Part shown: positions 9,540 through 18,443 of the stretch, piece after piece | Numbering within the stretch: the first letter of the stretch is position 1 | Layout of the letters: every line of letters begins with the position of its first letter | Assembly: GCF_003332885.2 (NCBI RefSeq) | Contig: NZ_QOWJ01000004.1 | Coordinates: forward strand, 124,001-188,000 | From: Paracnuella aquatica | GTDB lineage: Bacteria; Bacteroidota; Bacteroidia; Chitinophagales; Chitinophagaceae | Length of the DNA stretch: 64,000 bases | Reading direction: 5' to 3' | Notes under the pieces: model-generated | Seen by the model: only the letters and a program-made list of their open reading frames with translations | Told to the model about the DNA's origin: nothing | The model's database searches: none | Position numbers and translations under genes: made by a program

Positions 9540-9554
9540 CTTTGAATTTCAAAG
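9540..9554. promoter_or_regulatory. CTTTG-N5-CAAAG dyad upstream of the 9596 gene
   Basis: Dyad CTTTG-AATTT-CAAAG, which extends to a perfect 8+1+8 palindrome at 9539-9555, 41 bases before the start codon. It is the second copy of the arrangement seen at 7795-7809. Confidence 0.3.
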
Positions 9555-9595
9555 CAAATAAACAATACTATTAAAATTATTCAACTGCGCTACAT

Positions 9596-11365
9596 ATGAA
9601 ACGAATCAACATGTTTAAATGGATTACTGCGGCAGCGGCTAGTAGCACCAATGAGGTGAAAACAAATACCCCACTTCCAAATCGAAAAGTTTCCAACACA
9701 AGTTGCCAGGCGATTCAAAAACATTCATCAGCCATTTTGTTTGCAATCGTAAGCTCACTGGTATGCACAACCGCTTTTGCACAGGACAAAAATGCGGAAA
9801 TAGACAAGATCTTTAGCTGGATAGAAAAAGATGCGCCGGGCTGTGTTTGCGCGGTATCGCAAAACGGGCAGATTGTAGCCAACCGGGCTTACGGCCTGGC
9901 CGACTTGGAGCGGGGCACACCACTTACCACATCATCGGTATTTGATGCGGGCTCGGTGGTCAAGCAATTTGTGGCGGCATCGGTATTGCTGCTGGTTGAA
10001 AATGGTCGGCTTTCCCTGACCGAAGACATTCGAAAATACATACCCGAACTGCCCGATTATGGAAGCAGGATCACCCTCGACCACCTGATGACCCATACCA
10101 GCGGCATCCGCGATTGGACTGGACTGAAACCTTTAGCTGAAGGCGATCCCGATGCGTTGACCCTAACGCTGCGGCAACGTGGCCTCAACTTTAAACCGGG
10201 CGATGAATGGGCTTACTCCAACAGCGGATACGTGTTGCTGAAAGAAATTGTGGCCCGTGTCAGCGGCATGCCGTTTTCCCGTTTTACACAGGATCGCCTA
10301 TTTACACCCTTGCAAATGAGTTCAACCAGGTATGTGCTCGATATGAATGAAGTGGTGAAAGACCGGGTGCTGGCGTATAAAAAAGAAGGCGCGGCATGGA
10401 AGCTTGACGTGTTGATGGGCAACGACCGCGGTGGCGGCGGTGCGCTATTCAGCACACCCGCTGACCTGGCCATTTGGAACGAGGCCCTGACCAGTGGAAA
10501 GCTGGGTGCATTTGTGACAAGGAAACTGCAGGAGCAAGCCACACTGAACAACGGCCGAAAATTGAGTTATGCCCGCGGCCTCAACATCGAGCCGTTTCGC
10601 CGTGGTGGCCAACTGGTATGGCATAGCGGCGGTGCAGCAGGCTATAGCACCAACGTGGGCCGGTTACCCCAACACGGCCTTTCCGTTGCCATCATGTGCA
10701 ATGTGGATGGCGGTGCCCGTTCGGCATATGCGGCACGCCTGTTCAACCTATTTTTACCAGCAGGAACCGATGCTCCGGTTGCTGGCGCAACAGACACAAA
10801 GGTTGATATCTCGCCAGCGGAACTCAATGCCCGCGCCGGCTTATACTTCAACGAACAAACGGGCCAGCCGGTGCGGTTGATCATGGCAAACAATGCGCTG
10901 ACGGTTGCCGGTGCCGGTCCGCTTGTGCCATTGGCAACAGACCGCTTCCATAACCGCGAAGGTTCACCATCTTTTCTGTCCGAAGCAAAGTTTGAACTCA
11001 CTTTTACATCAGCAGATGCATTTGAGATCAATACAACAGAGGGTGAAAAAATCCGCTTTCGCCGTGCCCGTGCTTTTGCGCCTGCATCCGGCGAATTGTC
11101 AGCGCTGGCAGGCCGTTATGAAAGCACGGAGTTGGGAACGATCATGGAAATAGTGCCAGAAAAAGAAGGCATCCAGATGCGCTTTTACCGCAATCCCAGC
11201 AAATCGATTTTACTAAAGCCCGCAGACGAAAACACATTTATGACCGGCATGATGACTGTGCGGTTTGTACGTGATAGCGCAGGGAAAGTTACAGGCTTTG
11301 ATTATGGCAACCCGCTGGTGCGCAACATCAGGTTTGGTCGGGCAAATGATGTGAGAAGTAAATAA
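9596..11365 (+). CDS. Secreted serine hydrolase, beta-lactamase/DD-peptidase (class C) fold
   Basis: 589 residues. The active-site triad of the penicillin-binding/class C family is intact: S120-V-V-K123 (SxxK), Y207-S-N209 (YxN) and H343-S-G-G346 in place of KTG. The hydrolase domain spans about 65-380; the C-terminal ~200 residues form a beta-rich domain like those trailing many of these enzymes. A signal-peptide core (about 43-63, ending TTAFAQ) is preceded by an unusually long polar stretch of about 40 residues. No in-frame ATG gives a normal signal peptide, so the true start could be a rare codon. Likely periplasmic or secreted esterase/peptidase; substrate unknown. Confidence 0.88.
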   Translation: MKRINMFKWITAAAASSTNEVKTNTPLPNRKVSNTSCQAIQKHSSAILFAIVSSLVCTTAFAQDKNAEIDKIFSWIEKDAPGCVCAVSQNGQIVANRAYGLADLERGTPLTTSSVFDAGSVVKQFVAASVLLLVENGRLSLTEDIRKYIPELPDYGSRITLDHLMTHTSGIRDWTGLKPLAEGDPDALTLTLRQRGLNFKPGDEWAYSNSGYVLLKEIVARVSGMPFSRFTQDRLFTPLQMSSTRYVLDMNEVVKDRVLAYKKEGAAWKLDVLMGNDRGGGGALFSTPADLAIWNEALTSGKLGAFVTRKLQEQATLNNGRKLSYARGLNIEPFRRGGQLVWHSGGAAGYSTNVGRLPQHGLSVAIMCNVDGGARSAYAARLFNLFLPAGTDAPVAGATDTKVDISPAELNARAGLYFNEQTGQPVRLIMANNALTVAGAGPLVPLATDRFHNREGSPSFLSEAKFELTFTSADAFEINTTEGEKIRFRRARAFAPASGELSALAGRYESTELGTIMEIVPEKEGIQMRFYRNPSKSILLKPADENTFMTGMMTVRFVRDSAGKVTGFDYGNPLVRNIRFGRANDVRSK

Positions 11366-11477
11366 GATCATCGTTGTTTTTTTAAAGACAGAAGCCTGTT
11401 TTCTTGTGCATGAAAAGCGAAAAATCATGTTTCCGCACACCATAAAATACACATGCGAATTGAGCAAACCTTGCATT

Positions 11478-11607
11478 TGTCATGCTGAGCGCACCGAAGC
11501 ATCTGATTGTCATAAATGAATGCACCGGTGCAGAAAAAGTAAATTCTTTAATGCTTTGAAATTTGCCCTGGTTCAGGCTCAGATCCTTCGCTGCGCTCAG
11601 GATGACA
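11478..11607. repeat. Inverted-repeat element, 28-base arms
   Basis: The arm at 11478-11505 and the reverse complement of the arm at 11580-11607 agree at 25 of 28 bases, separated by 74 bases. Each arm is a near-palindrome (for example CATGCTGAGCG with CGAAGCATCTG). Both begin TGTCAT and carry a CTGAGCGCA core. I have seen cores of this type as dispersed intergenic repeats in Bacteroidota genomes; no transposase lies between the arms. A structurally similar element is at 28564-28652. Confidence 0.7.
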
Positions 11608-11664
11608 GGCAAGACGCTGCGGCGAATGGACAAAACAAAATCATTGGGCCTTAATACACATAAA

Positions 11665-11692
11665 AAAACGCAGTACCTACGTACTGCGTTTT
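11665..11692. terminator. Bidirectional terminator between convergent genes
   Basis: Perfect 12-bp stem AAAACGCAGTAC / GTACTGCGTTTT with a four-base loop. Both sides carry A/T tracts, so it can end the minus-strand gene whose stop is at 11710 (18 bases away) and read-through from the plus strand. Confidence 0.8.
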
Positions 11693-11709
11693 GTATAAAT
11701 CAACCTTTC

Positions 11710-14700
11710 TTATTGTTTACCACACAAGCAGTGCTGTGCATGCTCATGCGTCAACGTTTCGCTTTGAAAGCCAAACGCCTCCCAGTTTTTCCGAACTTCC
11801 CAATAAAACTTAGGGCGTTGCTTTTCTGCGTTGCCCACTTCGTTCATGGTTTCCGCATCGTATAGCCTGCCATTTACCATCGTGTATTTAATGCTTTCCG
11901 TATTGCGGATGTTTTCCAACGGGTTGGCATCCAGCACCAGCAGGTCGGCGAGTTTACCCGCTTCCAACGAACCAATATGATCATCAAAACCCAACGAACG
12001 TGCTGGTAAAATAGTAGCGGTTTGCAGTGCCTGATGATTGCTCATGCCACCTTGCTGCATCATCCAGATTTCCCAATGCGCACCCAATCCTTGTAACTGT
12101 CCATGTGCGCCCATATTCACCGGCACACCGGCATCGAGCAGGTTTTTGGCTTGCTTCGATAATTGAATGTGCCCGTTTTCATATTCTTCTTCGGGCAACA
12201 TGGTGCGGTGGCGGCTGCGGGTATCTATTACACCGCGGGGCGTAAACCGTGCCAGGCGGCTTTTTTCCCAAACATTGGTGTGCTGGTACCAGTAGTATTC
12301 GCCACTAACACCGCCATACGAAACGATGAGTGTTGGCGTATACGCGGTGCGTGATTGCTTCCACAACTCAATCACATCTTTGTGCAGCGTGGCTATCGGA
12401 ATATTGTGTTCAATGGTGGTATGTCCATCCAGTATCATGCTCATGTTGTGGAAAAAGAATGAGCCTCCTTCAGGCACCACTTCCATGCCCAGTTCGCGGG
12501 CTGCCTGTATGATCATCTGGCGCTGGTCGCGGCGCGGCTGGTTGTAGCTTTTTACCGAAAAAGCACCAAACGCTTTGGTCCGACGCAATGCGCTGCGGGC
12601 ATCGTCAATGCTGTTGATCACAGCCTTAAAATCGCCTTCCGCACCATACAAAATAGTGCCGGTAGAAAACACCCGCGGCCCCACCATGCGGCCGGTTTTC
12701 ACTAGCTCGCTTTGTGCAAACACCATTTCAGAATTTGCCGAAGGATCATGCATCGTAGTTACGCCATAAGCCAGGTTTACGTAATAAGGCCAGTGCTTTT
12801 GCGGCGTGATGCCGGTGCGAAAATGGTTGCCATGTGCATGTGCATCAATAAAGCCGGGCAAAATGGTTTTGCCGGTGGCATCGATCAACTTCGCCCCTGC
12901 AGGCACCGCCACTTCATTGGCACGGCCCACCGCTTTGATTTTATTTCCTTCAATAACTACGGTGCCGTTCTCAATTACTTCGGCGCCCTTCATGGTAATG
13001 ATGCGGGCATTGGTAAATGCGATGGTGCCTTGTGGCTTATCCGTTTTTGCAGTAAGGCCCACTGCGATGCCTTTTTCCGGTATCACAAATGCACTGTCGG
13101 GACGGCCCGCCACAAACTCAAATCGATCTTCGAGGTTGATGGTAAAATATTGGTCGCCAAGTGTGTAGTGCAATTGCTTTCCGTTGTTGTTCCAGTGCAG
13201 GTTGATGCCTGCATCGCGGGATACTTTTTTGACCGGAAAATCTGACGTAGTACTACCAATATCTACCGTTTTACCAACGGCAGGAAATGTAGCAATGTAC
13301 ACGTTGTGCAGGTCTACAAACGCAATCCATTGCTCGTCGGGCGATACAACAAACTGGCTGCCATACATGCTTTTCAGGTGTACCCGTTCGTCAAACCCAT
13401 TGAGGTCGCTGCTGGCAAAATTGCGGTTGGTGCCGCCGCCTACCTGGTAAAAAATGCGGTCGCCGCTTTTATTGAAACGGGGCATATCTCCACGGGCAGT
13501 TATAAACGTTTGTACGCCGCCGTTAGCCGGCATGGTGTAAATGCCCGGCTGCGCAGTAAATGCATTGCCCAGCACATCGCTGCTGCCTTCTTTGCGAAAA
13601 ACAATGAGCTTGCCATCCGGCGAAAATTGCGGCATGCGGTAAATACCTTTTTCCTTCGTCAGTTTCACAGGCTTTGCCGCACCGTTCATGTTAACGCTGT
13701 AAATAGCACCTGCATCCACATCGTTCCAGGTGGTGTACAACAGCGCTTTTCCATCTGTGGAAAACTGTGGTTCAAATTCAAAGTCGGCGCCTTTGGTTAT
13801 TCGCTCCGGTGTACCGTTGGGTAGGGCCTTTTTCCACAAATAACCAAGCGCATTAAACACAAGCCACTTGCTGTCGGGCGATGTAACCGCATGACGGATA
13901 ACATTTACTTTGAATTCATCTTCATTGATGTTTTGCTTGAACCGAACCGCTTCTGCAATCTTCTGATTTACGGTAACCGTAAACGGAATATCAACAGCAG
14001 TATTTGGTTTTGCAATGTCGATGCGGTTGATTTTTCCATTACTCCACAAAATGATGGCCTTGTCGTCGGGCGTCCATGCAAAGCCAGGGAAAGAACCAAA
14101 AATGGTCCATGCTTCCTGCTGGTCTTTCGATAGCTGGTCGTACACAGGCCACTCCTCGCCGGTTTCCAGTTGGCGCAGATACAGCACCGATTTGGTGCGC
14201 ACTCTTTTTACAAAAGCCAGCGTTTTACCATCGCGGGAAAGCTGCGGCCGCACGGCGCCTCCGGGTCCGCCGGTTACATTTTCCAGCGTGCCTTTTTCGC
14301 GGTCAAACCGGCGGATAACGAAAATCTGGTTGTTGGGGTCTTTGTTGTATTGAAACGCACCGCCGGGGTACATGTCTTCGCTGAAATATACATAGCGGCC
14401 GTCCGGCGACACCACGGGTTCGTTCACATCCTGCTGGTCGTTTTTGCGGGCTGTCAACTGTATGCCCCCTCCCCCGCTGATGTGGTACATCCATATTTCA
14501 CCGGCACCTAGGGAGCGGCCTGATGTAAAATGCTTGCGGGCCACAATGTACTGCCCGTCGGGCGACCATGCAGCGTTGTTTAGCAGGCGGAAGGTTTCTT
14601 TGGTGATTTGCTTTGCATTGCTGCCGTCGCGGTCCATCACCCAAATATTATCGCCACCGCCGGCATCGGATGTAAACAGGATTTTCTTACCATCGGGGCT

Positions 14701-14979
14701 GTAGCGCGGCTGCACTTCAAAGGGTAATCCCTGGCGCAGCACTTTGGCTGTGCCGCCGGTCGAAGGCATCGTATAAATGTCACCCAACAAGTCGAACACG
14801 ATCTCTTTTCCATCGGGAGCAAGATCGAGGTTCATCCAGGTGCCTTCGTTTACCGTAAAGGATACATTTTTGTACGTACCCTCCGGGTTGGCCACGTCCC
14901 ATTTTTTCTGCCCCTGTGCACCGGCCACAGCACACGCCATCGCCGCACTTGCTGCCAGCAACCATTGTTTTACATTCAT
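11710..14979 (-). CDS. Secreted amidohydrolase with N-terminal TolB-like propeller
   Basis: 1089 residues. A signal peptide (MNVKQWLLAASAAMACAVAGAQG) is followed by a WD40-like/TolB propeller of about 600 residues with repeated SPDGK / SxDG blades. From about 650 to 1060 is an amidohydrolase TIM barrel with its small beta-domain: GFIDAHAH has metal ligands H714 and H716, then GHTTIEHN, GAHGQ and the ending GSLEAGKLADLLVL. The lysine in FSVKSYN is a candidate carboxylated bridging ligand (inference). Families with this fusion hydrolyse amide or peptide-like bonds; the substrate is unknown. It is likely periplasmic. The gene stands alone, divergent from the SNF2 helicase. Confidence 0.88.
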   Translation of the reverse strand: MNVKQWLLAASAAMACAVAGAQGQKKWDVANPEGTYKNVSFTVNEGTWMNLDLAPDGKEIVFDLLGDIYTMPSTGGTAKVLRQGLPFEVQPRYSPDGKKILFTSDAGGGDNIWVMDRDGSNAKQITKETFRLLNNAAWSPDGQYIVARKHFTSGRSLGAGEIWMYHISGGGGIQLTARKNDQQDVNEPVVSPDGRYVYFSEDMYPGGAFQYNKDPNNQIFVIRRFDREKGTLENVTGGPGGAVRPQLSRDGKTLAFVKRVRTKSVLYLRQLETGEEWPVYDQLSKDQQEAWTIFGSFPGFAWTPDDKAIILWSNGKINRIDIAKPNTAVDIPFTVTVNQKIAEAVRFKQNINEDEFKVNVIRHAVTSPDSKWLVFNALGYLWKKALPNGTPERITKGADFEFEPQFSTDGKALLYTTWNDVDAGAIYSVNMNGAAKPVKLTKEKGIYRMPQFSPDGKLIVFRKEGSSDVLGNAFTAQPGIYTMPANGGVQTFITARGDMPRFNKSGDRIFYQVGGGTNRNFASSDLNGFDERVHLKSMYGSQFVVSPDEQWIAFVDLHNVYIATFPAVGKTVDIGSTTSDFPVKKVSRDAGINLHWNNNGKQLHYTLGDQYFTINLEDRFEFVAGRPDSAFVIPEKGIAVGLTAKTDKPQGTIAFTNARIITMKGAEVIENGTVVIEGNKIKAVGRANEVAVPAGAKLIDATGKTILPGFIDAHAHGNHFRTGITPQKHWPYYVNLAYGVTTMHDPSANSEMVFAQSELVKTGRMVGPRVFSTGTILYGAEGDFKAVINSIDDARSALRRTKAFGAFSVKSYNQPRRDQRQMIIQAARELGMEVVPEGGSFFFHNMSMILDGHTTIEHNIPIATLHKDVIELWKQSRTAYTPTLIVSYGGVSGEYYWYQHTNVWEKSRLARFTPRGVIDTRSRHRTMLPEEEYENGHIQLSKQAKNLLDAGVPVNMGAHGQLQGLGAHWEIWMMQQGGMSNHQALQTATILPARSLGFDDHIGSLEAGKLADLLVLDANPLENIRNTESIKYTMVNGRLYDAETMNEVGNAEKQRPKFYWEVRKNWEAFGFQSETLTHEHAQHCLCGKQ

Positions 14980-15306
14980 AGTTTAGAAAATTAAGCGCCT
15001 GAAAGATAAGGCAAGTGGGCCTTGGAATGAAGCAGCAGCGGCGAAACTGCTTATATTAAAAACACGAGTTATTTAAGGAAGCCGCCTGGTGTTTTACTCC
15101 AATTTTTAAACAATACAGGCTAATAAAACAATCCGCTCAAAACCGAATAAAGCGACTAGCTTTTACCCGTATGATTCAGTTAAGTTTGTGCCTGCAAGTA
15201 AAAGGCGAATTTTTCAATAAAAAAATACGCACCGCTGCGCTGCATAAAAAAGAAGCCATCGGGTTGTTTTACATTCCAATCTTAAGTTTGAGCCACCGAT
15301 AGAAAA
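14980..15306. other. Divergent intergenic region, amidohydrolase / SNF2
   Basis: No gene. It should hold promoters for both flanking genes. A -7 box for the plus-strand helicase gene is visible at 15283-15290; on the minus strand a weaker TATCTTTC lies at 15001-15008 for the amidohydrolase. Confidence 0.55.
15264..15290 (+). promoter_or_regulatory. Probable promoter of the SNF2 helicase gene
   Basis: TAAGTTTG at 15283-15290 matches the TAnnTTTG -7 box exactly. The best upstream element is TTG at 15264-15266, 16 bases away, slightly closer than usual. The start codon is 16 bases downstream of the -7 box. Confidence 0.5.
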
Positions 15307-18189
15307 ATGGAACCCATCAGCGAACTACAACACCTACTGCTGCCGCAGGAAGAACAGCCCTTTTTCGCGGCCAGCGATAAGGATTTGCGCATTGTGGTGC
15401 TGAAACAATTCCGGTTTCATAAATCGCTGTCCATCGAGGTGTTTAATGCGGCCACAACACAAGCAGGCAAAATCAAAAACCCGCTTACACCAATCAGTGC
15501 TGCCGACGCGGCCCTGTTCAGCAGCAACCCCGATGCGTTGCTTTTTTACACCTGCATCAGCCGGTTCCAGGCTAACCCAACCGCTGCCAAAACAGCCGCC
15601 GATATCAGGGCACTCAAAACCATCATCAAAAACCCGCTAGGCCTGCGTTTTTTTTACCACAACACTGAGTTTTCGGAAAACGTTAGTGCCGGCTCATTGG
15701 TTGAAATAACGGTTGGCAAGGTATTGAGCAAATGCCTGCTGCTGGTAAACAAACAGGAACCATTTTTCAACATTGTACCGCAACTGCAAATTGGCGACGC
15801 GATGCTGCATCCGCAGCAGATGCAGGTAAAATACGAATACTTTGTGCTGCACGATGGTGCCATGCACCTGGCAGCTAATCTTACTATTGTAAAACTGCTG
15901 CAATACTTTGCCACACGTCCTTACATGCAGGTGCATGCGCAACAGTTCAATGCGTTTAATGAAGGTGTGCTGGTCAAACTGGAAGATCATGTGGAAGTGG
16001 TGCACACGTATATCGACCGCGCCACTGGCGCACAACTTGAAGCTGCGGGTTGGGAAGGTGCACGGGAACGCATGATTTACCTGTCGGACCTGAACCAATA
16101 CGTGATCATCAACCCTGTAATGCGCTATGGCAGTATTGAAGTGCCGGTGCGCAGCAAAAAAGCGGTGTACCTGCCCGATGCCCGCGGCCGCATGATGGCG
16201 ATGGAACGCGACGAACGGGAAGAAGATAATTTTATAGCCCTGATGTTGCGGCAACACCCGCTTTTTTACGAACAACTGGAAGACAGCTTCCCCTATTTTT
16301 ACCTGCACCGCGACCGCTTTTTGGACGAAGACTGGTTTCTGGAAACCTTTGCTCAATGGCGTGCAGCAGGCATTTCCATATATGGTTTTAACCAAATAAA
16401 AGGCAACAAGCTGAATGCACACCGGGCCGGAATTTCGGTGCAGGTGCAAAGCGGGCTTAATTGGTTCAACACAAAATTAAAAGTGCAGTATGGCAAGCAA
16501 AATGCATCGCTGAAACAACTGCAGCAAGCAGTGCGAAACGGCAGCCGTTATGTGCAATTGGATGATGGCACACTGGGCATTTTGCCCGAAGCATGGATTG
16601 AGCGGATGCAACAATTTTTTGCTGCTGCCGAAATCATGGGCGAAGACCTTATTACGCCCAAGCCACATTTTGATGCGCTGGCGCAATGGTATAAAGAAGA
16701 GGAGCTTGATGATGAAGTGAAAGCTTCCATTCAAACCTACCGGCAAAAGCTGTACGACCTTAAAGCGATGGAACCGGTGCCAGCACCGAAAGGGTTGCAG
16801 GCACAATTGCGCACTTACCAATTACAAGGCCTTAGCTGGCTGGCTTTCCTCAACGAACATGGGTTTGGTGGTGTGCTGGCCGATGATATGGGTTTGGGCA
16901 AAACGCTGCAGGTAATTGCGTTGATGCTGCTGTTGAAAGAGAGGGGCATTTCGGAAACGCATTTGGTGGTAGTACCCACTTCGCTGCTATTCAACTGGCA
17001 AGCAGAAATAGCCCGTTTTGCGCCATCGCTGAACGTTTACTTATTACATGGCAGCGACCGCAAGAAAGACGTTACCGCATGGGATCGATATGATATAGTG
17101 CTTACCTCCTATGGCACGCTGCTGGCCGATGTGGGCTACCTGCGACGCTACACGTTTGGCTATGTATTTTTAGATGAATCGCAGCAAATAAAAAACACCG
17201 GCTCGCAACGATACCATGCGGCGCGGCTGCTGCGATCCAGGAACAAACTGGCTATTACCGGCACGCCCATCGAAAACAATACGCTGGATCTGTATGCGCA
17301 AATATCTTTTGTACTACCGGGTTTGTTGGGCAACCAAAAGTATTTCCGCGATGTGTATTCAACGCCCATTGATAAGTTTGAAGACAGCCGCCGCGCAGCC
17401 GAACTGCAGCGAAAAGTGGCACCCTTTATATTGCGCCGCACCAAAGAAACAGTAGCACAGGAACTGCCCGACAAAACAGAGCAGGTAATGTACTGCCCTA
17501 TGGGCGATGCGCAACGTGCCGTGTACGATGCGTATGAAGGCGAGTTGCGCGATTACCTGGAAGGCAAAATGGAAGACGAAATTTTGCGCAATGCGATGCA
17601 TGTGCTGCGTGGACTTACACAGTTGCGCCAGATTTGTAACGACCCGAGGTTGTTGAATGCAGGAGACAAACAGCCCGGCGGCTCATCGAAAATAACGGCG
17701 CTGATGGAGCAAATTGAAACCAAAGCACCACAGCATAAGATCCTGGTGTTTTCGCAGTTTGTTTCCATGCTCGATCTTATACGCGAAGAGTTGGATAAAA
17801 GCGGCATCGGCTATGCATACCTTACCGGCGCCACCCGCAACCGGGAGGAAGTGGTAAATCGTTTTCAAAACGATGCGCAGGTGCGGGTGTTTTTGCTGAG
17901 CCTTAAAGCTGGCGGCACCGGCCTAAACCTAACTGCTGCATCGTATGTATACCTTGTTGATCCGTGGTGGAACCCTGCTGTGGAAGCACAGGCCATCGAC
18001 CGTGCTTACCGCATTGGGCAGCACAAAAACGTGCAGGCCATCCGGCTGATTTGCCCTGGCACAGTGGAGGAAAAAATGATGCTGTTGCAACAAAGTAAAA
18101 AAGAACGGTTTGCAGGTTTGGTACCGGGCGGCAAAGACCTATTCAACACCATGACCAAAGACGATTGGAAAGCGGTGCTGGGTGGATGA
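15307..18189 (+). CDS. SNF2-family DNA-dependent ATPase/helicase
   Basis: 960 residues, soluble. The N-terminal ~480 residues are the variable bacterial SNF2-associated region. The helicase core follows: Walker A in DDMGLGKT (K532-T533), motif II as DESQ (623-626), motif III TGTPIENN, then the second RecA lobe with FSQFVSMLDLI, YLTGAT, SLKAGGTGLNL and the arginine finger region QAIDRAYRIGQ. These enzymes use ATP to translocate on double-stranded DNA and remodel protein-DNA complexes; bacterial members relate to RapA and SWF proteins. No restriction or methylase genes are adjacent, so there is no sign of a defence island. It is followed without a strong terminator by a PAS kinase gene 254 bases on. 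Confidence 0.93.
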   Translation: MEPISELQHLLLPQEEQPFFAASDKDLRIVVLKQFRFHKSLSIEVFNAATTQAGKIKNPLTPISAADAALFSSNPDALLFYTCISRFQANPTAAKTAADIRALKTIIKNPLGLRFFYHNTEFSENVSAGSLVEITVGKVLSKCLLLVNKQEPFFNIVPQLQIGDAMLHPQQMQVKYEYFVLHDGAMHLAANLTIVKLLQYFATRPYMQVHAQQFNAFNEGVLVKLEDHVEVVHTYIDRATGAQLEAAGWEGARERMIYLSDLNQYVIINPVMRYGSIEVPVRSKKAVYLPDARGRMMAMERDEREEDNFIALMLRQHPLFYEQLEDSFPYFYLHRDRFLDEDWFLETFAQWRAAGISIYGFNQIKGNKLNAHRAGISVQVQSGLNWFNTKLKVQYGKQNASLKQLQQAVRNGSRYVQLDDGTLGILPEAWIERMQQFFAAAEIMGEDLITPKPHFDALAQWYKEEELDDEVKASIQTYRQKLYDLKAMEPVPAPKGLQAQLRTYQLQGLSWLAFLNEHGFGGVLADDMGLGKTLQVIALMLLLKERGISETHLVVVPTSLLFNWQAEIARFAPSLNVYLLHGSDRKKDVTAWDRYDIVLTSYGTLLADVGYLRRYTFGYVFLDESQQIKNTGSQRYHAARLLRSRNKLAITGTPIENNTLDLYAQISFVLPGLLGNQKYFRDVYSTPIDKFEDSRRAAELQRKVAPFILRRTKETVAQELPDKTEQVMYCPMGDAQRAVYDAYEGELRDYLEGKMEDEILRNAMHVLRGLTQLRQICNDPRLLNAGDKQPGGSSKITALMEQIETKAPQHKILVFSQFVSMLDLIREELDKSGIGYAYLTGATRNREEVVNRFQNDAQVRVFLLSLKAGGTGLNLTAASYVYLVDPWWNPAVEAQAIDRAYRIGQHKNVQAIRLICPGTVEEKMMLLQQSKKERFAGLVPGGKDLFNTMTKDDWKAVLGG

Positions 18190-18443
18190 TGTGGGATTGT
18201 TTTCATTGCTCTTTTCTCTAACTGTATTTCAATGCTTACATCACCAAAACCGCAACTTTTGAAGATGCATCTGAACAAATTCAGTTCACATTTTTCCTGC
18301 TTAAATATTAGTTGACGAATCATTTCTATCCCATACTTCAACAAGGCCCGCAACACCACAATCCCGTTTAAAAAACCTCACTTTTACCAAAGCATAAGAT
18401 TGACGTTGTTTAGATTTTAAGGGCTATTTTTATTGCCTATAAC

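Larger units (their letters stand above)
11366..11709. other. Convergent intergenic region with inverted-repeat element and terminator
   Basis: No gene. It contains a 28-base inverted-repeat pair (11478-11505 and 11580-11607) and, at its right end, a bidirectional terminator hairpin (11665-11692) serving the minus-strand amidohydrolase gene. Confidence 0.7.

Noticed and set aside
9596-9780. N-terminal 40 residues of the serine hydrolase as a separate domain
   Set aside because: No pattern is visible; more probably a mis-extended start before the signal peptide, left as an uncertainty in the gene entry.
15307-18189. SNF2 helicase as part of a defence island
   Set aside because: Neighbours are an amidohydrolase and a PAS kinase; no nuclease, methylase or other defence gene is adjacent.
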